Part shown: one piece after another, positions 23,156 to 32,149 of the stretch
Position numbering within the stretch: the first letter of the stretch is position 1
How the letters are laid out: each line of letters opens with the position of its first letter
From: Candidatus Bathyarchaeota archaeon
GTDB taxonomy: Archaea; Thermoproteota; Bathyarchaeia; 40CM-2-53-6; RBG-13-38-9
Assembly (NCBI GenBank): GCA_007050885.1
Contig: SMYQ01000069.1
Location: 1-43,762 of the forward strand
Length of the DNA: 43,762 nucleotides
Direction of reading: 5' to 3'
The notes under the pieces: generated by a model
What the model was told of the DNA's origin: nothing
Seen by the model: the letters and a program-made list of their open reading frames with translations, nothing else
Database searches by the model: none
Translations under genes and position numbers: made by a program

Positions 23156-24844
23156 TTGTCGTATTTAACAGGTCAACCGATACTGATCCTCAAGGAAGGT
23201 ACTTCGAGGACAAGAGGTAAGGAAGCTAAACGGTCAAACATAACGGCGGCAAAGATAATCGCCGAAGTTGTCAAATCAACTCTGGGGCCTAGAGGAATGG
23301 ATAAAATGCTTGTTGATAGCCTAGGAGATGTCACCATTACTAATGATGGTGCAACAATCCTTGATGAAATCGATGTGCAGAATCCTGCTGCCAAGATGAT
23401 GGTGGAGATTGCCAAAACGCAAGATGATGAAGTTGGAGATGGAACAACAACTGCCGTTGTACTTGCTGGTGAATTATTAAAAAACGCCGAAGAGTTAATT
23501 GACAATAATATTCATGCAACAACGATAATTTCCGGATACAAAAAAGCAGCAGACGAGGCTATGAGAATTCTTGACGAAATTTCAAAGCCGGTAGACCTCG
23601 ATGATAAGGTGACACTCAAGAAAGCAGCTATGACAGCTTTACATAGCAAGAACATCGGCAGCGCGCGAGAACATTTTGCAGAGATTGCTGTTGATTCCAT
23701 AAAACAGGTCACAGAACAGAGAGGCGAGACATTAATGGCAGACGTAGACAATGTTCAATTAGTAAAAAAGATTGGGAAGAGCGTCCTTGACACACAATTA
23801 ATCAGAGGCATAATAATTGATAAAGAGATAGTTCATCCCGGGATGCCCAAGAGCATAAAGAGCCCCAAAATAGCGTTACTCAACATGGCACTTGAGGTTG
23901 AGAAAACAGAATTTAGTGCAGAGATTAGAATAAGCGACCCTGAACAGATGCAAGCATTCCTTGATGAAGAGACAAACATTCTCAAAGAAATGGTTGATAA
24001 AGTGAAATCTTCTGGCGCAAACGTACTCCTCTGCCAGAAAGGAATCGATGACGTCGCTCAACACTTCCTAGCCAAAGAAGGTATAGTAGCTATAAGAAGA
24101 ATAAAAGAATCAGACATGGAGAAGCTAGCTAGAGCAACAGGCGGAAAAATAGTCACAAACATAGAAGGATTATCTAAGAAAGAACTTGGCGAGGCAGGAC
24201 TCATGGAAGAGAGGAGAATGGGGGAAGATAAAATGGTATTTATTGAGGAATGCAAGAACCCACGTTCAGTTAGCATACTGATAAGAGCAGGACTTGAGAG
24301 ATCTGTCGACGAAGCTGAACGAGCTCTCAACGATGCACTCTTTGTCGTCAGCGACATAGTCAGTAAGAACAAGATTGTAGTTGGAGGCGGTGCAACAGAA
24401 ATCGAAGTAGCCAAGAGAATTAAAGAATATGCTCCCAAGATTGGAGGCAGAGAACAAATGGCAATTGAGAAGTTTGCTGATTCACTCGAATCAATACCCA
24501 AATATTTAGCTGAGAACGCAGGACTCGACCCTGTCGACATAATGGTTGCACTAAAGGCAGCACACGCCGAATCCAGTGGTCAGACTACTGGCGTAGACGT
24601 ATATTCGGGAAAGACCAAAGATATGTTGAAAGAAGGAATTATCGAACCGGTAAGAGTCAAAGAACATGCTATAAGATCTGCTGTGGAGTCAGCCTCAATG
24701 ATACTAAGAATAGATGATGTAATAGCAGCATCAAAAAGCGCAGCCCCACCACCAGGTGGTGGCATGGGCGGAATGCCACCCGGCATGGGCGGAATGCCAC
24801 CCGGCATGGGCGGAATGCCACCCGGCATGGGCGGAATGATGTAA
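23156..24844 (+). CDS. Thermosome subunit, group II chaperonin (first copy)
   Basis: ATP-dependent folding chaperonin, 562 residues. The ATPase motifs are [23 protein letters not shown], and the [15 protein letters not shown] loop; [11 protein letters not shown] and [13 protein letters not shown] are the C-terminal equatorial motifs. The tail is a Gly/Met repeat (four near-copies of GMGGMPP) that would project into the ring cavity. The start is TTG 23156 with GAGGT nine bases upstream; a BRE/TATA-like AAAAGTTTATTTG near 23095-23107 can serve as promoter. The second subunit gene follows after 16 bases. A 91-bp stretch is identical to that gene. Confidence 0.96.
   Translation: MSYLTGQPILILKEGTSRTRGKEAKRSNITAAKIIAEVVKSTLGPRGMDKMLVDSLGDVTITNDGATILDEIDVQNPAAKMMVEIAKTQDDEVGDGTTTAVVLAGELLKNAEELIDNNIHATTIISGYKKAADEAMRILDEISKPVDLDDKVTLKKAAMTALHSKNIGSAREHFAEIAVDSIKQVTEQRGETLMADVDNVQLVKKIGKSVLDTQLIRGIIIDKEIVHPGMPKSIKSPKIALLNMALEVEKTEFSAEIRISDPEQMQAFLDEETNILKEMVDKVKSSGANVLLCQKGIDDVAQHFLAKEGIVAIRRIKESDMEKLARATGGKIVTNIEGLSKKELGEAGLMEERRMGEDKMVFIEECKNPRSVSILIRAGLERSVDEAERALNDALFVVSDIVSKNKIVVGGGATEIEVAKRIKEYAPKIGGREQMAIEKFADSLESIPKYLAENAGLDPVDIMVALKAAHAESSGQTTGVDVYSGKTKDMLKEGIIEPVRVKEHAIRSAVESASMILRIDDVIAASKSAAPPPGGGMGGMPPGMGGMPPGMGGMPPGMGGMM
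24761..24841 (+). repeat. 21-bp tandem repeat encoding the chaperonin Gly-Met tail
   Basis: Three perfect 21-base units that each begin GGCATGGGCGG and end in CCACCC (24761-24781, 24782-24802, 24803-24823), followed by a partial fourth unit that runs to the stop. Perfect identity at synonymous sites indicates recent slippage or duplication. The encoded tail is typical of thermosome C-termini. Antisense reading frames here are repeat artefacts. Confidence 0.9.
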
Positions 24845-24860
24845 TAAAAGGTGAGAATAA

Positions 24861-26507
24861 ATGACTGAAGCGATGGCAGGAAGAATTGGTGGACAACCAG
24901 TTATAATATTGAAGGAAGGGACAGACAGGAGTACAGGTAGAGAAGCTCTACATTCCAACATTCAGGCAGCACAAGCGGTTGCTGAAGCAGTCAAATCTGC
25001 ACTAGGACCAAAAGGCATGGATAAGATGCTCGTCGCCAGTTTCGGAGATGTTACAATAACAAATGATGGCGCGACAATTCTAAAAGAGATGGATGTACAG
25101 AATCCAGCTGCTAAAATGATGGTAGATGTTGCCAAAACACAAGACCAAGAAGTTGGAGACGGTACTACAACATCTGTAGTGCTTGCGTCGGAATTATTGA
25201 CTAAAGCCGAGGAACTAGCAGACAAGGATGTTCATCCAACAATTATAGTTGATGGGTACAGACAAGCAACTGAAAGAGCTCTAGAGATTTTAGATGAGAT
25301 CGCCATAAAAGTTGAGCCAAATGATAAAAAAGCTCTTCGGGATGTAGCAGTTACATCTCAAGCCAGTAAATTATTGTCGGAGAATGCCGACTACATAGCC
25401 AATATTGCGATCGATGCAATCCTCCAAGTTGCGGAACAAACTCCTGAAGGATGGAGAGCTGATGTTGAAGACATCAAAGTCGAGAAAAAAGCTGGCGGCT
25501 CTCTATCAGATACAGAACTGATCAACGGACTAGTGATAGACAAGGAAGTCGTACACTCTGGAATGCCCAAAAGCATTAAGAATCCAAAAATAGCACTGTT
25601 GAATTCTGCCCTTGAAGTTGAGAAGACCGAATTTGATGCAAAAATCAATATCCAGAGACCTGACCAGATGAAAGCCTTTCTTGATGAGGAAGAGAAAATC
25701 CTCAAAGATATGGTTGATAAAGTGAAATCTTCTGGCGCAAACGTACTCCTCTGCCAGAAAGGAATCGATGACGTCGCTCAACACTTCCTAGCCAAAGAAG
25801 AAATTGTAGCGATAAGGAGAGTCAGTGAGAAGGACATAGAGAAACTATCAAAGGCTTCAGGCGGTAAGATTGTAACAAATATTGATGACCTCAAACCCGA
25901 ATATCTTGGAAAAGCAGACCTTTTCGAAGAGAGAAAGATCTCAGACGATAAAATGACATTCATTGAAGGATGCAAGAATCCTAAAGCAGTGGCAATACTC
26001 ATAAGAGGGGGAACGGAACGGATCGTCAATGAGGCCGAGCGTTCAATTCATGATGCACTATGTGTTGTCAGAGACGTTATACGCGAGCCAAGAATAGTAG
26101 CGGGCGGAGGAGCACCAGAACTTGAAGTTGCTTCCCAACTTAGAAGATTTGCTGAGAAACTTACAGGAAAGGAACAGTTAGCGGTAATATGCTACGCTGA
26201 AGCTTTGGAAGTCATTCCAATGACTTTGGCAGAGAATGCTGGACTTGATCCTATTGACATTCTTGTTGAACTTAGATCAATGCATGAGAAAGGTGAAAAG
26301 TGGGCTGGCGTAGATGCTAATAAGGAAAAAGCCATAGATATGACAAAATCAAATGTATACGAGCCCCTTGCCGTCAAATCGCAGGTTGTGAAATCAGCTA
26401 GTGAAGCAGCTTCAATGATATTGAGAATTGATGACGTCATATCTGCTTCCAAACCTAAAGATACTCCTCCTGGACCCCCAGGTGGAGACTCCTCAGAATT
26501 TGACTAA
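24861..26507 (+). CDS. Thermosome subunit, group II chaperonin (second copy)
   Basis: A 548-residue paralogue of the preceding subunit, so the ring is probably hetero-oligomeric. ATPase motifs are conserved: [38 protein letters not shown], and [10 protein letters not shown]. The C-terminus differs: a Pro/Gly stretch ending in acidic residues ([13 protein letters not shown]) replaces the Gly-Met repeats. The ATG at 24861 has GGTGA six bases upstream and is 16 bases after the first gene, so the two are one operon. A hairpin terminator follows. Confidence 0.96.
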   Translation: MTEAMAGRIGGQPVIILKEGTDRSTGREALHSNIQAAQAVAEAVKSALGPKGMDKMLVASFGDVTITNDGATILKEMDVQNPAAKMMVDVAKTQDQEVGDGTTTSVVLASELLTKAEELADKDVHPTIIVDGYRQATERALEILDEIAIKVEPNDKKALRDVAVTSQASKLLSENADYIANIAIDAILQVAEQTPEGWRADVEDIKVEKKAGGSLSDTELINGLVIDKEVVHSGMPKSIKNPKIALLNSALEVEKTEFDAKINIQRPDQMKAFLDEEEKILKDMVDKVKSSGANVLLCQKGIDDVAQHFLAKEEIVAIRRVSEKDIEKLSKASGGKIVTNIDDLKPEYLGKADLFEERKISDDKMTFIEGCKNPKAVAILIRGGTERIVNEAERSIHDALCVVRDVIREPRIVAGGGAPELEVASQLRRFAEKLTGKEQLAVICYAEALEVIPMTLAENAGLDPIDILVELRSMHEKGEKWAGVDANKEKAIDMTKSNVYEPLAVKSQVVKSASEAASMILRIDDVISASKPKDTPPGPPGGDSSEFD

Positions 26508-26517
26508 ATTTTTAATT

Positions 26518-26541
26518 GCTACACCATTTAGTTGGTGTAGC
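26518..26541 (+). terminator. Hairpin followed by T-run after the thermosome operon
   Basis: A perfect 8-bp inverted repeat, GCTACACC and GGTGTAGC, encloses an 8-base loop and is followed by a T-rich run (CTTTTTT at about 26549). It begins about ten bases after the stop of the second thermosome gene. It is well placed to end the operon transcript, or to act as a 3' end stabiliser; archaeal termination mostly needs the T-run alone. Confidence 0.65.
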
Positions 26542-26697
26542 TTCAAATCTTTTTTAATCTAATTTTAGAATTCATATGTTAAATTCTGATTTATTGCAAT
26601 ACTCATGAACAATATCGCTTATGAGGAAATTATATTAATCAACGTTTAAATGGTCCCTTACATAAAATAGTATTATAATCTACCTTCGGTGAGGTAA

Positions 26698-27966
26698 TTG
26701 AGGTTCTCATTAGTACTAATCATCAGTATATTGTGTATACTTTCATCTTCATGTATAAGTTCAGAATCAATAGGAGATGTAGAAGCCTATACTGATTACT
26801 ATGTGCCTGTTTACTATCCCTACTCTACTTATTCAAGTCGCAATAATTATTTTATAACTATATCAATTACAGACATACCATCAGATCGCTCAACTTCTAT
26901 TCAGATTAATGGCAATGATGAAGGAACTATTCAGGGAGGATCCTCACGAGAATTCGAAGTTAGAAGTACAGAATCACATATTTTCCAAGTTCAAGAATAT
27001 GTGTCTGGAGCCGAAGGAGTTAGATATGTTTGTCGTGAAAATTCTTGGACTTTTGAGAAAACTCAGACAAGTGGTTACTCTTACAATTATCCGTATTATT
27101 ACCCGTACTATTACCCGTATTATTACCCGTACTATTACAATATCTCTCCACATTACTATGCAAATAATTCATACTATCCGGTCGTTTATACTTACTATTA
27201 CTATCCTGGTGCGTATTACTACCCATATTATTATCCAAGCTCAACAAGAACTACGCTCGAAGCGTCACATACTTTCTCTTATGAACCTGAATACTTGTTG
27301 ACGGTTGATAACGCATATGGTCAGTCAATCGATAAGGAAGGTTGGTGGCAAAAGAGTATGGTAGTAACATTATCAACATCAGAGAGAATAGATCAATCCG
27401 ATCAGGAAAGAAAAGTGTTCAAGGCATGGAACATTGATGGCATCGATATGGTTAGCAATACAATAACATTGACTATGAACAAGCCTTACAAAGCCAGATC
27501 AATATACCAATCAGAATACTACGTCCAAGTAAACTCAGAGCTTGGTCGTCCCCAAGGATCTGGCTGGTATCTAGAAGATTCCATAGTAACCATATCTGTC
27601 AACCCTGAAGTTGCTATGACTGGATTCTGGGGTTCAATAGGAGCCAAGAACGTTTTTGATAGATGGAACGGAATGACAAGTGGAGACCAATTCAGTCCCA
27701 CGACAGAAATCGTTATAGAGAACCCGATGGTTTTAACAGCAATATGGCGTTCAGATTATTCAATGGCATATATGACTTTGGCAATAATATTAAGCGTAAT
27801 ATTGATCTTAATCATCGTTGGAATCATAGTCTCAATGCGAGGGCTTCCAGAATTTCAAAGAAGAGCTCCATCCTCCGCCCTTGACAATCTGAACATTAGA
27901 TATAGTCAAGGCGAGATTACCAGAGAAGAATATTTGAAGATAAAAAAAGACATTCAAAAATCCTAA
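26698..27966 (+). CDS. Tyr-rich secreted membrane-anchored surface protein with C-terminal SHOCT-like motif
   Basis: I do not recognise a characterised homologue. The layout of 422 residues is: an N-terminal hydrophobic signal (residues 3-20, followed by Cys 19), a beta-rich region, a Tyr/Pro-rich stretch (about 125-195) including four YYYP units in tandem, two repeats that each end in a Trp-containing strand (FKAWNIDG and FDRWNG, ILTAIWRSDY-like) resembling bacterial-repeat/InlB-like surface domains, a single transmembrane helix at about 357-378, then a cytoplasmic tail with SHOCT-like SQGEITREEYLKIKKDI. The protein is therefore outside the cell with a short inside tail. The start is TTG 26698 with GGTGAGG upstream. 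Confidence 0.75.
   Translation: MRFSLVLIISILCILSSSCISSESIGDVEAYTDYYVPVYYPYSTYSSRNNYFITISITDIPSDRSTSIQINGNDEGTIQGGSSREFEVRSTESHIFQVQEYVSGAEGVRYVCRENSWTFEKTQTSGYSYNYPYYYPYYYPYYYPYYYNISPHYYANNSYYPVVYTYYYYPGAYYYPYYYPSSTRTTLEASHTFSYEPEYLLTVDNAYGQSIDKEGWWQKSMVVTLSTSERIDQSDQERKVFKAWNIDGIDMVSNTITLTMNKPYKARSIYQSEYYVQVNSELGRPQGSGWYLEDSIVTISVNPEVAMTGFWGSIGAKNVFDRWNGMTSGDQFSPTTEIVIENPMVLTAIWRSDYSMAYMTLAIILSVILILIIVGIIVSMRGLPEFQRRAPSSALDNLNIRYSQGEITREEYLKIKKDIQKS
27091..27138 (+). repeat. 12-bp tandem repeat encoding Tyr-Tyr-Tyr-Pro units
   Basis: Four copies of a 12-base unit CCGTAYTATTAC, alternating TAT and TAC so that the true period is 24 bases. The alternation shows duplication of a 24-base block. 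Copy number may vary between strains. It lies inside the Tyr-rich surface protein gene. Confidence 0.85.
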
Positions 27967-28015
27967 ACCATTCCTTTTTTCTATTAAAAAAATAATTTCT
28001 TGAGATTTTTAGATT

Positions 28016-28771
28016 CTATTTTGTGATATTAACGACTGAAGTTCCAAGTGTTCTAATTATAGGTAGGCCGATAATCAGTGACAGTATAACAATTATAACA
28101 CGTTCAACTGGGTAAACCCAGAATATCCCCCACCAAATTGTATTAGCAGCTTCTGCACTAAGTGTTGGCAGGATGATTGAACTAAAAAGTAAATTACCCA
28201 TTAGATGTTGAGACAAGGTTCCTATCAAAGACAATAATAGGAAACCTATGGCCGACATTTTAATTGACTTTTCATTGATAAGCCTTGAAATATGTGTACC
28301 AACGGGTGATACTAAAATAATTAGGCCTAAGATATGCATCCATACAAAAGGAAATGCAAGGCTTTCTTCAACATAGTTTAAGCCAACTTGGATCATTCTC
28401 GGTGCATAGGGATGAAAAAAGAATAGTGCTAAGAGAATCAAATATATGATTATAGAATATTTTCTTTTTCCTCGCATAATAAATCCAACAACCATACTAT
28501 TTATCGCCGCTGGCATGAAATCGAGACCGAGAAATACAGGTGGTCTACCCGCAAAAAATCCTATAAAAGTTCCAAGCATAATCGATAATGGGCCGAGGTA
28601 AGGTCCCAATAAAATTCCATAAAGGGATGCTATAATATCTGCGACTGAGAAGTATGCACCTGGCACACCCAGAAGAGGAAAAGTCGGAATAATTCTTAGG
28701 ATTGCGTATACAGCTGCAAGTGAGGCTACTAGCATTATGTTATTAGATCTACTGAAACTTCCGGAGGCCAT
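28016..28771 (-). CDS. Membrane protein resembling an ECF transporter S-component
   Basis: An integral membrane protein of 251 residues with about six or seven hydrophobic helices. The first part (AAVYAILRIIPTFPLLGVPG, then FSVADIIASLYGILLGPYLGPLSIMLGTFIG) has the pattern of ECF S-components, the substrate-binding subunits of vitamin and cofactor transporters: a basic N-terminus, then helix 1 with a short loop and a Gly-rich helix. The substrate is unknown. It is the last gene of a minus-strand run after the DHPS-like, beta-RFAP synthase and DUF447 genes, so a pterin-, aminobenzoate- or vitamin-like substrate is worth considering (inference). It could share the ECF module encoded at 38.8-41.5 kb. 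Confidence 0.6.
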   Translation of the reverse strand: MASGSFSRSNNIMLVASLAAVYAILRIIPTFPLLGVPGAYFSVADIIASLYGILLGPYLGPLSIMLGTFIGFFAGRPPVFLGLDFMPAAINSMVVGFIMRGKRKYSIIIYLILLALFFFHPYAPRMIQVGLNYVEESLAFPFVWMHILGLIILVSPVGTHISRLINEKSIKMSAIGFLLLSLIGTLSQHLMGNLLFSSIILPTLSAEAANTIWWGIFWVYPVERVIIVILSLIIGLPIIRTLGTSVVNITK

Positions 28772-28833
28772 TGAATTCTGATATGCTAATCAAAGTACTT
28801 GATAAATTTTATTAAACTCTAATAGAAATGAAG

Positions 28834-30408
28834 TCAATTTGTTCCAAAGAAAAGTTCTTGATCTTGAACATAACTCTTGCCAGTCAAAATCGCGATTTTA
28901 GCTTTCTCAAGTTCTCTTCCCAAATAGTATGCATGTTCTAACCTAGATAACAAACTGCGATTGATGGCCTCCCCGATTAATTGATCAGGCTCTTTTGATT
29001 TGAATATAAGATCTGGTTTAATCTTACCATAATCATAATGAACCATCACAATCTCATTTTTATCACGATCTATTAAAATTCTATATGAACCTCTCTGATC
29101 ATGAGCGGGCTCCAAATTTCTTTTAGCAGATAACTTTTTAATTTTCTCTGTAATTGTGAACATTTCTTCTTTCCAATTCTTATCTTTCATAACTAGAAGA
29201 TCGATCCCCAAATCCTTTGGTGGACTTTTCCTGTTTTTAGCTAGCGTGATCATCTTAACCGCTTTAACAACTTCAGAAACTGAGTTCTTAGTTTTAACAC
29301 TCCCTTCTGTCGTGAGTATAATATTCGCTCCAACTTCAGCAGCAATTCCTGTTAAAAGTAGATTTGCTCCAATTGAGTCACCATCAATTAATTCTGTTAC
29401 ATTACCAGCACCGAAAAGCACTGGCGTATTTGTATCAATTTCCCTAAATCTTAGATATGCTTGAATTGAGTTACATAGATCAGGAGAAAAAATTGGCGAC
29501 AAAACAGGATCAGCAATAACATTCATGTATCCCAAAGATCTTGCTCGGCGTATATTCTCATTTAATTGACTAATTCTTTTTTCAATATTTTTCTCTAAAA
29601 CATGCGCTCTACCTGACGAGGTCACAACTACTGGAGCATCTACTGTGTATTCGGCTACTTCAGACATGTTTTCAGCATCTATACTTAGTATTAAATCAGC
29701 ACCGGCTTTTATACCGCAGATTATCTCTTCTGGATCTTGAGCATCTATGCTTACTATTTTCTTTGTGCATTTCTTTACTGCTTTGACAGCTCTTGATGAA
29801 TCCTCAGGGTGACCGCCGCCAGCGACCATTCCTACATCTATTATGTCAGCACCAGATGCATCATAGACACTTGCTCTCTTTTTTATTTCCTCTGTTGACA
29901 TTATCGAAGCGTCAACGATCTCGGCGAGAACCCTCATAGGAAAGTGTGGACCTATAAATAATTTCTTTTCACCTTTTCCTAAAACGAGCAGATCCTCTCT
30001 TGGAGTTGCTTTCCTACCTTCTTTTTCAATTCTATTTAGAGACATTTCTATATCTTTTATTCCAGCTTTTCTGATTAATTCATCAGCAGGAAATATGGTT
30101 GAAAATTTTATCTTTTCTATTACTTGGAGTACGTTAGGCAGATCTGCTGCGTTCTTAGGTCCCTTCCAAGATTTTACTCCAACTCTTTTTCTTATAATTG
30201 AAGCGTCTCCTTTTATTAGACCTGGTATCAACACAAGATCAATATCAGAAATATCCTTATGCTCAAGCATTCTAGCTATATATTGAGTTGACATTAAAGC
30301 TGCAACTGGAACTGGTAGGATACAGATCTCATGGTCAAACTCGCTTCTTCTAAGATGTTCTTTAACAATGTCTTTTGCTCTCATTCCCGTTACAATTAGC
30401 ACTTTCAA
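28834..30408 (-). CDS. Dihydropteroate synthase-like protein (archaeal DHPS-related family)
   Basis: A 524-residue protein of the archaeal family annotated as DHPS-related (TIGR00284). An N-terminal region of about 170 residues precedes the TIM-barrel domain, where ASGADIIDVGMVAGGGHPED recalls the DHPS motif (GAdiIDvGgeSTrPG), followed by VSIDAQDPEEI, VVVTSSGRAHVLEK and NVIADPVLSP. In archaea with H4MPT the family is thought to join the pterin to the arylamine riboside made by beta-RFAP synthase. That enzyme's gene lies 59 bases upstream in the same operon, which supports the role. The start is ATG 30408. Confidence 0.85.
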   Translation of the reverse strand: MKVLIVTGMRAKDIVKEHLRRSEFDHEICILPVPVAALMSTQYIARMLEHKDISDIDLVLIPGLIKGDASIIRKRVGVKSWKGPKNAADLPNVLQVIEKIKFSTIFPADELIRKAGIKDIEMSLNRIEKEGRKATPREDLLVLGKGEKKLFIGPHFPMRVLAEIVDASIMSTEEIKKRASVYDASGADIIDVGMVAGGGHPEDSSRAVKAVKKCTKKIVSIDAQDPEEIICGIKAGADLILSIDAENMSEVAEYTVDAPVVVTSSGRAHVLEKNIEKRISQLNENIRRARSLGYMNVIADPVLSPIFSPDLCNSIQAYLRFREIDTNTPVLFGAGNVTELIDGDSIGANLLLTGIAAEVGANIILTTEGSVKTKNSVSEVVKAVKMITLAKNRKSPPKDLGIDLLVMKDKNWKEEMFTITEKIKKLSAKRNLEPAHDQRGSYRILIDRDKNEIVMVHYDYGKIKPDLIFKSKEPDQLIGEAINRSLLSRLEHAYYLGRELEKAKIAILTGKSYVQDQELFFGTN

Positions 30409-30467
30409 GATCGAAACCTTCAGACATTAAATGAATTACTCGTAACAAGGATGATTATCCAACTCAT

Positions 30468-31451
30468 CTAATGAAAAGATATGTGAGCCCCAGAATTGTT
30501 TGGACCGGCACATAACACTTCTCCACCACCAGATTTATTCAAGAGATTTTTCAGCATGTGGATAACTCTTCCTACGTTACTATCTCGTTTAAATAAGCCA
30601 TAAGCTGTAGGCCCAAACGAGCTTTGTCCAGCACCATATGCCCCTTTCTCCAATAATGTTTTGATGCATCTTGCTGTTACTGGATGCATAAGATCTTTAG
30701 CCGCTTTTGCAAAACCAAGATTCTGAAGATCTGTTAAGCCAGAGCCAAAAATCTGAACATTCTTTTCCAATACTGAAGGAAGAAGTTTCATAAGTATAAT
30801 ACGACTAATTGCAGCAACTTCATCTGCAGGAATTGGACATAGTTTTCTAAAGATTTCCGTTTCTTTTTGTCCAAACATTCCTTTTTCTACTTTTGGAGTT
30901 GCCAAAATGAAAATCCAATCTTCTGGAAAATCATATCGAACAAGTACTTTTGCAGGTGGAGCCCTCGAAGCATTTGAAGGTAGAAAATTTTTTTTCTGGC
31001 ATTTATTGCCGTAACTGTGTCCTCCATCTAGAATTAATCCTCCTTTATCAAAAGTTGCCACACCTATGCCAGAAGTCCCTCCTCTACCCATGATTTGAGC
31101 TAATTCATAAGTAGACAAATTTAATCTGAGCAGTTTTGCTATGGAGGCAGCTACTGCCAAGCTGAGCTGGGTTTCAGAACCAAATCCAACATGCGATGGT
31201 ATCACTTTTTTAATATTTATTGAAATATTTTCATCAGATTTAACATTCGATAAAAATAATTTAGCAAGTGCCTCTATACGCATAGATTCTTTTCCATAAA
31301 CTTTTGTCTCATCACTGAGCCATGTTATGAGTTCGACATTTGGTTTCTCTATACTAATCCCTAGACTTCCATCTACTCGACCAAGCTCACCATTCATATC
31401 TATTAGACAAAAGTGTAGTCTAGATGGGGTCTTAACGTATACTTTTTTCAT
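30468..31451 (-). CDS. Beta-ribofuranosylaminobenzene 5'-phosphate synthase
   Basis: GHMP-kinase-fold enzyme that condenses p-aminobenzoate with PRPP, releasing CO2 and PPi, the first committed step of tetrahydromethanopterin synthesis. Visible signatures are KTPSRLHFCLIDMNGELGRV near the N-terminus, IPSHVGFGSETQLSLAVA (the GHMP phosphate loop), GRGGTSGIGVATF and the C-terminal GAGQSSFGPTAYGL and CAGPNNSGAHI. The start is taken at ATG 31451, where family similarity begins; an in-frame start at 31499 would add 16 basic residues. It overlaps the DUF447 gene by 20 bases, so the pair is translationally coupled. Confidence 0.93.
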   Translation of the reverse strand: MKKVYVKTPSRLHFCLIDMNGELGRVDGSLGISIEKPNVELITWLSDETKVYGKESMRIEALAKLFLSNVKSDENISINIKKVIPSHVGFGSETQLSLAVAASIAKLLRLNLSTYELAQIMGRGGTSGIGVATFDKGGLILDGGHSYGNKCQKKNFLPSNASRAPPAKVLVRYDFPEDWIFILATPKVEKGMFGQKETEIFRKLCPIPADEVAAISRIILMKLLPSVLEKNVQIFGSGLTDLQNLGFAKAAKDLMHPVTARCIKTLLEKGAYGAGQSSFGPTAYGLFKRDSNVGRVIHMLKNLLNKSGGGEVLCAGPNNSGAHISFH

Positions 31452-32070
31452 TTTTCCATTTATTGATTCTATTTTGGATTTCATTGATGATTTTTTCATA
31501 GTCCGAGTCTGGTGAGACTCTTTTAATCAATTCTTTATAATGATTTACAAGCTGAATCAGTTTGTTTGCCTTTTTTGTATTACCTTTAGCTAAGAATTCC
31601 TTTATTCGAGTCGAATGTATTATAGCTTCAATAACTGCATGGGCCCCTCGAGAATAGAGATCTGACCTAGTTTTTTTCAAATTCATTCTGTTGATATGAA
31701 ATTCGGTTTCCATATAACTTCGTTTATGTTTACATGTTACCAAGGTCATCAGAATATATCCATTTGCAGATCTCAAATACGGTGCATCTATAATTTTTGA
31801 TCGAGAAAAATAATTTTGTGAAAGCTGATTTTTTTCTTTGAATGTTGTTTTATAGAATAGAAACGGATCATTTGTCACATTTGCTATTGCACATCGTCTT
31901 TTCACTATGTTGTTCAGTGTGCGTGTTCCTTTGAATAATTTTATGAAGACTCTTTTTTTTCTAATAAATTTTATACCCATCGGAGCGGCATTTGGTTGAC
32001 CTTCATCACAGTATGTTGTCAGGATGATTTCGTATGTTGCTCCTATTTCGGGGTATTTTCCCCTATTCAT
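31432..32070 (-). CDS. DUF447 family protein (flavin-binding split-barrel-like)
   Basis: A 212-residue protein of the DUF447 family, related to FMN-binding split-barrel proteins. The first 110 residues (IGATYEIILTTYCDEGQPNA, then APMGIKFI and FKGTRTLNNIV) form the barrel; the C-terminal 90 residues are helical. In archaea and methylotrophs the family is often found with H4MPT synthesis genes, as here, immediately upstream of beta-RFAP synthase and overlapping it by 20 bases. Its chemistry is not established. The start is ATG 32070. Confidence 0.85.
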   Translation of the reverse strand: MNRGKYPEIGATYEIILTTYCDEGQPNAAPMGIKFIRKKRVFIKLFKGTRTLNNIVKRRCAIANVTNDPFLFYKTTFKEKNQLSQNYFSRSKIIDAPYLRSANGYILMTLVTCKHKRSYMETEFHINRMNLKKTRSDLYSRGAHAVIEAIIHSTRIKEFLAKGNTKKANKLIQLVNHYKELIKRVSPDSDYEKIINEIQNRINKWKNEKSIR

Positions 32071-32149
32071 CCTATATCATGTCCAAATTGAGACTTGTCA
32101 TTACAGGTCTTGTAATGATTGATTAAGACGTGTAATTTGTAAGCTAATC

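Noticed and set aside
23876..24064. Minus-strand frame in thermosome 1 that is repeated in thermosome 2 (25530-25784)
   Set aside because: The shared protein sequence comes only from the 91-bp identical tract; it is antisense of the chaperonin code, not a duplicated gene.
24580..24961. Overlapping minus-strand frames with Pro-Gly-Met or Ala-His repeats
   Set aside because: They are readings of the 21-bp chaperonin tail repeat in other frames.
24761..27138. Short tandem repeats considered as a CRISPR array
   Set aside because: Units are 12 or 21 bases with no spacers and lie inside coding sequence.
27020..27301. Asn/Thr- or Ile-rich frames across the Tyr-rich repeat
   Set aside because: They are other-frame readings of the YYYP repeat; the plus-strand gene with signal, membrane helix and tail explains the region.
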